From Pseudomonadota bacterium (lineage in GTDB: Bacteria; Pseudomonadota; Alphaproteobacteria; Rhizobiales; Rhizobiaceae), in assembly GCA_023390055.1 (NCBI GenBank), contig JAEWDP010000040.1:1-14547 (forward strand): 14,547 nt of DNA, given 5' to 3'. Position 1 is the stretch's first letter; the number at the start of each line of letters is the position of its first letter. Made by a program: the position numbers and the translations under genes. The notes beneath the pieces are model-generated. The model was not told where the DNA came from. It saw only the letters and a list, made by a program, of their open reading frames with translations, and did not search any database. Below, one piece after another: positions 13,938-14,547 of this stretch.

Positions 13938-14547
13938 TCAAGTGCGCTCAAGAGGCAGCCGCAGGCGACCGGCAAGATCCTGTATATACTGCCAGGCGAC
14001 ACGCCCGGAACGGCCGCCACGCGTCGTCGCCCATTCGAGTGCTTCCTGGTGCAATATCTCGGGCGCTGTCGGAAAACCGAAATAGCTTGCATAACCGTCG
14101 ATCATCGTAAGGTAATCGTCCTGGCTGCATTTGTGGAAACCAAGCCAGAGACCGAAACGATCCGACAACGAAACCTTTTCTTCCACGGCCTCTGAAGGGT
14201 TGATCGCGGTCGACTGCTCGTTTTCCAGCATGTGGCGGGGCAAAAGATGGCGCCTGTTTGACGTGGCGTAGAACAAGACGTTGTCGGGACGACCCTCGAT
14301 GCCACCGTCAAGTGCAGCCTTGAGTGACTTGTATGCCGTATCGTCATGGTCAAAGGACAGGTCGTCGCAAAACAGGATCACACGGTGACTGGCGACCTTG
14401 AGGATATCGAGGAGCGCCGGAAGCGATGCGATATCTTCGCGATGGACTTCGACGAGCTTCAAGGAGATCCCGGTTTGAGCACGAATGTCTTCATGGACAG
14501 CCTTGACGAGTGAAGACTTCCCCATGCCGCGCGCGCCCCACAGCAGG
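13938..14547 (-). CDS. DUF815-type AAA+ ATPase, C-terminal part (5' end outside the window)
   Basis: The minus-strand frame is open to the window edge, so the N-terminus is missing; about 202 codons remain before the TGA at 13938-13940. At the edge, LLWGARGMGKSSLV is a Walker A motif (GxxGxGKS). VILFCDDLSFDHDD is a Walker B motif, followed by GRPDNVLFYATSNRRHLLPR, a sensor-1-like stretch with the conserved Asn, and SLSDRFGLWLGFHKCSQDDY with the arginine-containing SDRFG. This series is characteristic of the DUF815 (YcjX/ClpX-like fold) predicted ATPases. The cellular role of the family is not well established. The ATG at 14525 is internal to Walker A and must not be taken as the start. The gene converges with the LysM/M23 gene and shares its terminator. 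Confidence 0.9.
   Translation of the reverse strand, partial: LLWGARGMGKSSLVKAVHEDIRAQTGISLKLVEVHREDIASLPALLDILKVASHRVILFCDDLSFDHDDTAYKSLKAALDGGIEGRPDNVLFYATSNRRHLLPRHMLENEQSTAINPSEAVEEKVSLSDRFGLWLGFHKCSQDDYLTMIDGYASYFGFPTAPEILHQEALEWATTRGGRSGRVAWQYIQDLAGRLRLPLERT

Noticed and set aside
1..14547. CRISPR array, tRNA/rRNA genes, insertion sequence, phage or toxin-antitoxin system
   Set aside because: I found no regular repeat-spacer pattern, no tRNA-like cloverleaf or conserved rRNA segment, no transposase or integrase motifs and no flanking target duplications. The window is filled by housekeeping genes.

Overview
The window reads as a conserved housekeeping stretch of an alphaproteobacterial chromosome, most likely order Hyphomicrobiales (Rhizobiales) and of a rhizobial type. 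The reasons are the gene order (argS, SPOR protein, nagZ, scpA, scpB, tatABC, serS, surE, pcm, LysM/M23 lipoprotein, DUF815 ATPase), the protein sequences, the GC-rich third codon positions and the dense overlapping operons. I see no phage, IS element, CRISPR array, tRNA, rRNA or toxin-antitoxin pair. The genus cannot be settled from the window alone.

Layout, left to right. (1) Positions 1-639 hold the 3' part of argS. (2) Positions 707-3688 encode a very long, acidic, single-pass membrane protein with a C-terminal SPOR domain, closed by a strong intrinsic terminator. (3) nagZ, scpA and scpB follow as a compact unit (cell-wall recycling glycosidase plus the two kleisin-side condensin subunits). 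(4) A 272-base gap holds a weak terminator-like hairpin and a short ORF or gene remnant. An FbpC-type ABC ATPase without permease or binding-protein partners comes next, then tatA-tatB-tatC, the complete twin-arginine export machine. (5) serS, surE and pcm are overlapping genes. (6) A lipoprotein with two LysM domains and a degenerate M23/LytM domain (NlpD/DipM-like) follows behind its own AT-rich upstream region. (7) A bidirectional terminator separates it from a convergent minus-strand DUF815 AAA+ ATPase that runs off the right end.

Two themes join these genes. One is the envelope and cell division: the SPOR protein and the LysM/degenerate-M23 lipoprotein both look like septal peptidoglycan factors, NagZ recycles peptidoglycan fragments, and in E. 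coli the amidases that NlpD-type proteins activate include Tat substrates. The other is protein and nucleotide maintenance (SurE, Pcm). The order surE-pcm-nlpD-like matches the gammaproteobacterial surE-pcm-nlpD-rpoS cluster, but without rpoS.

I find no convincing wholly new system. The best second looks are the gap between scpB and the orphan ABC ATPase, the loss of key residues in the M23 domain, an unusual active-site loop in the Pcm-like protein, and a recurrent acidic motif in the cytoplasmic half of the SPOR protein.
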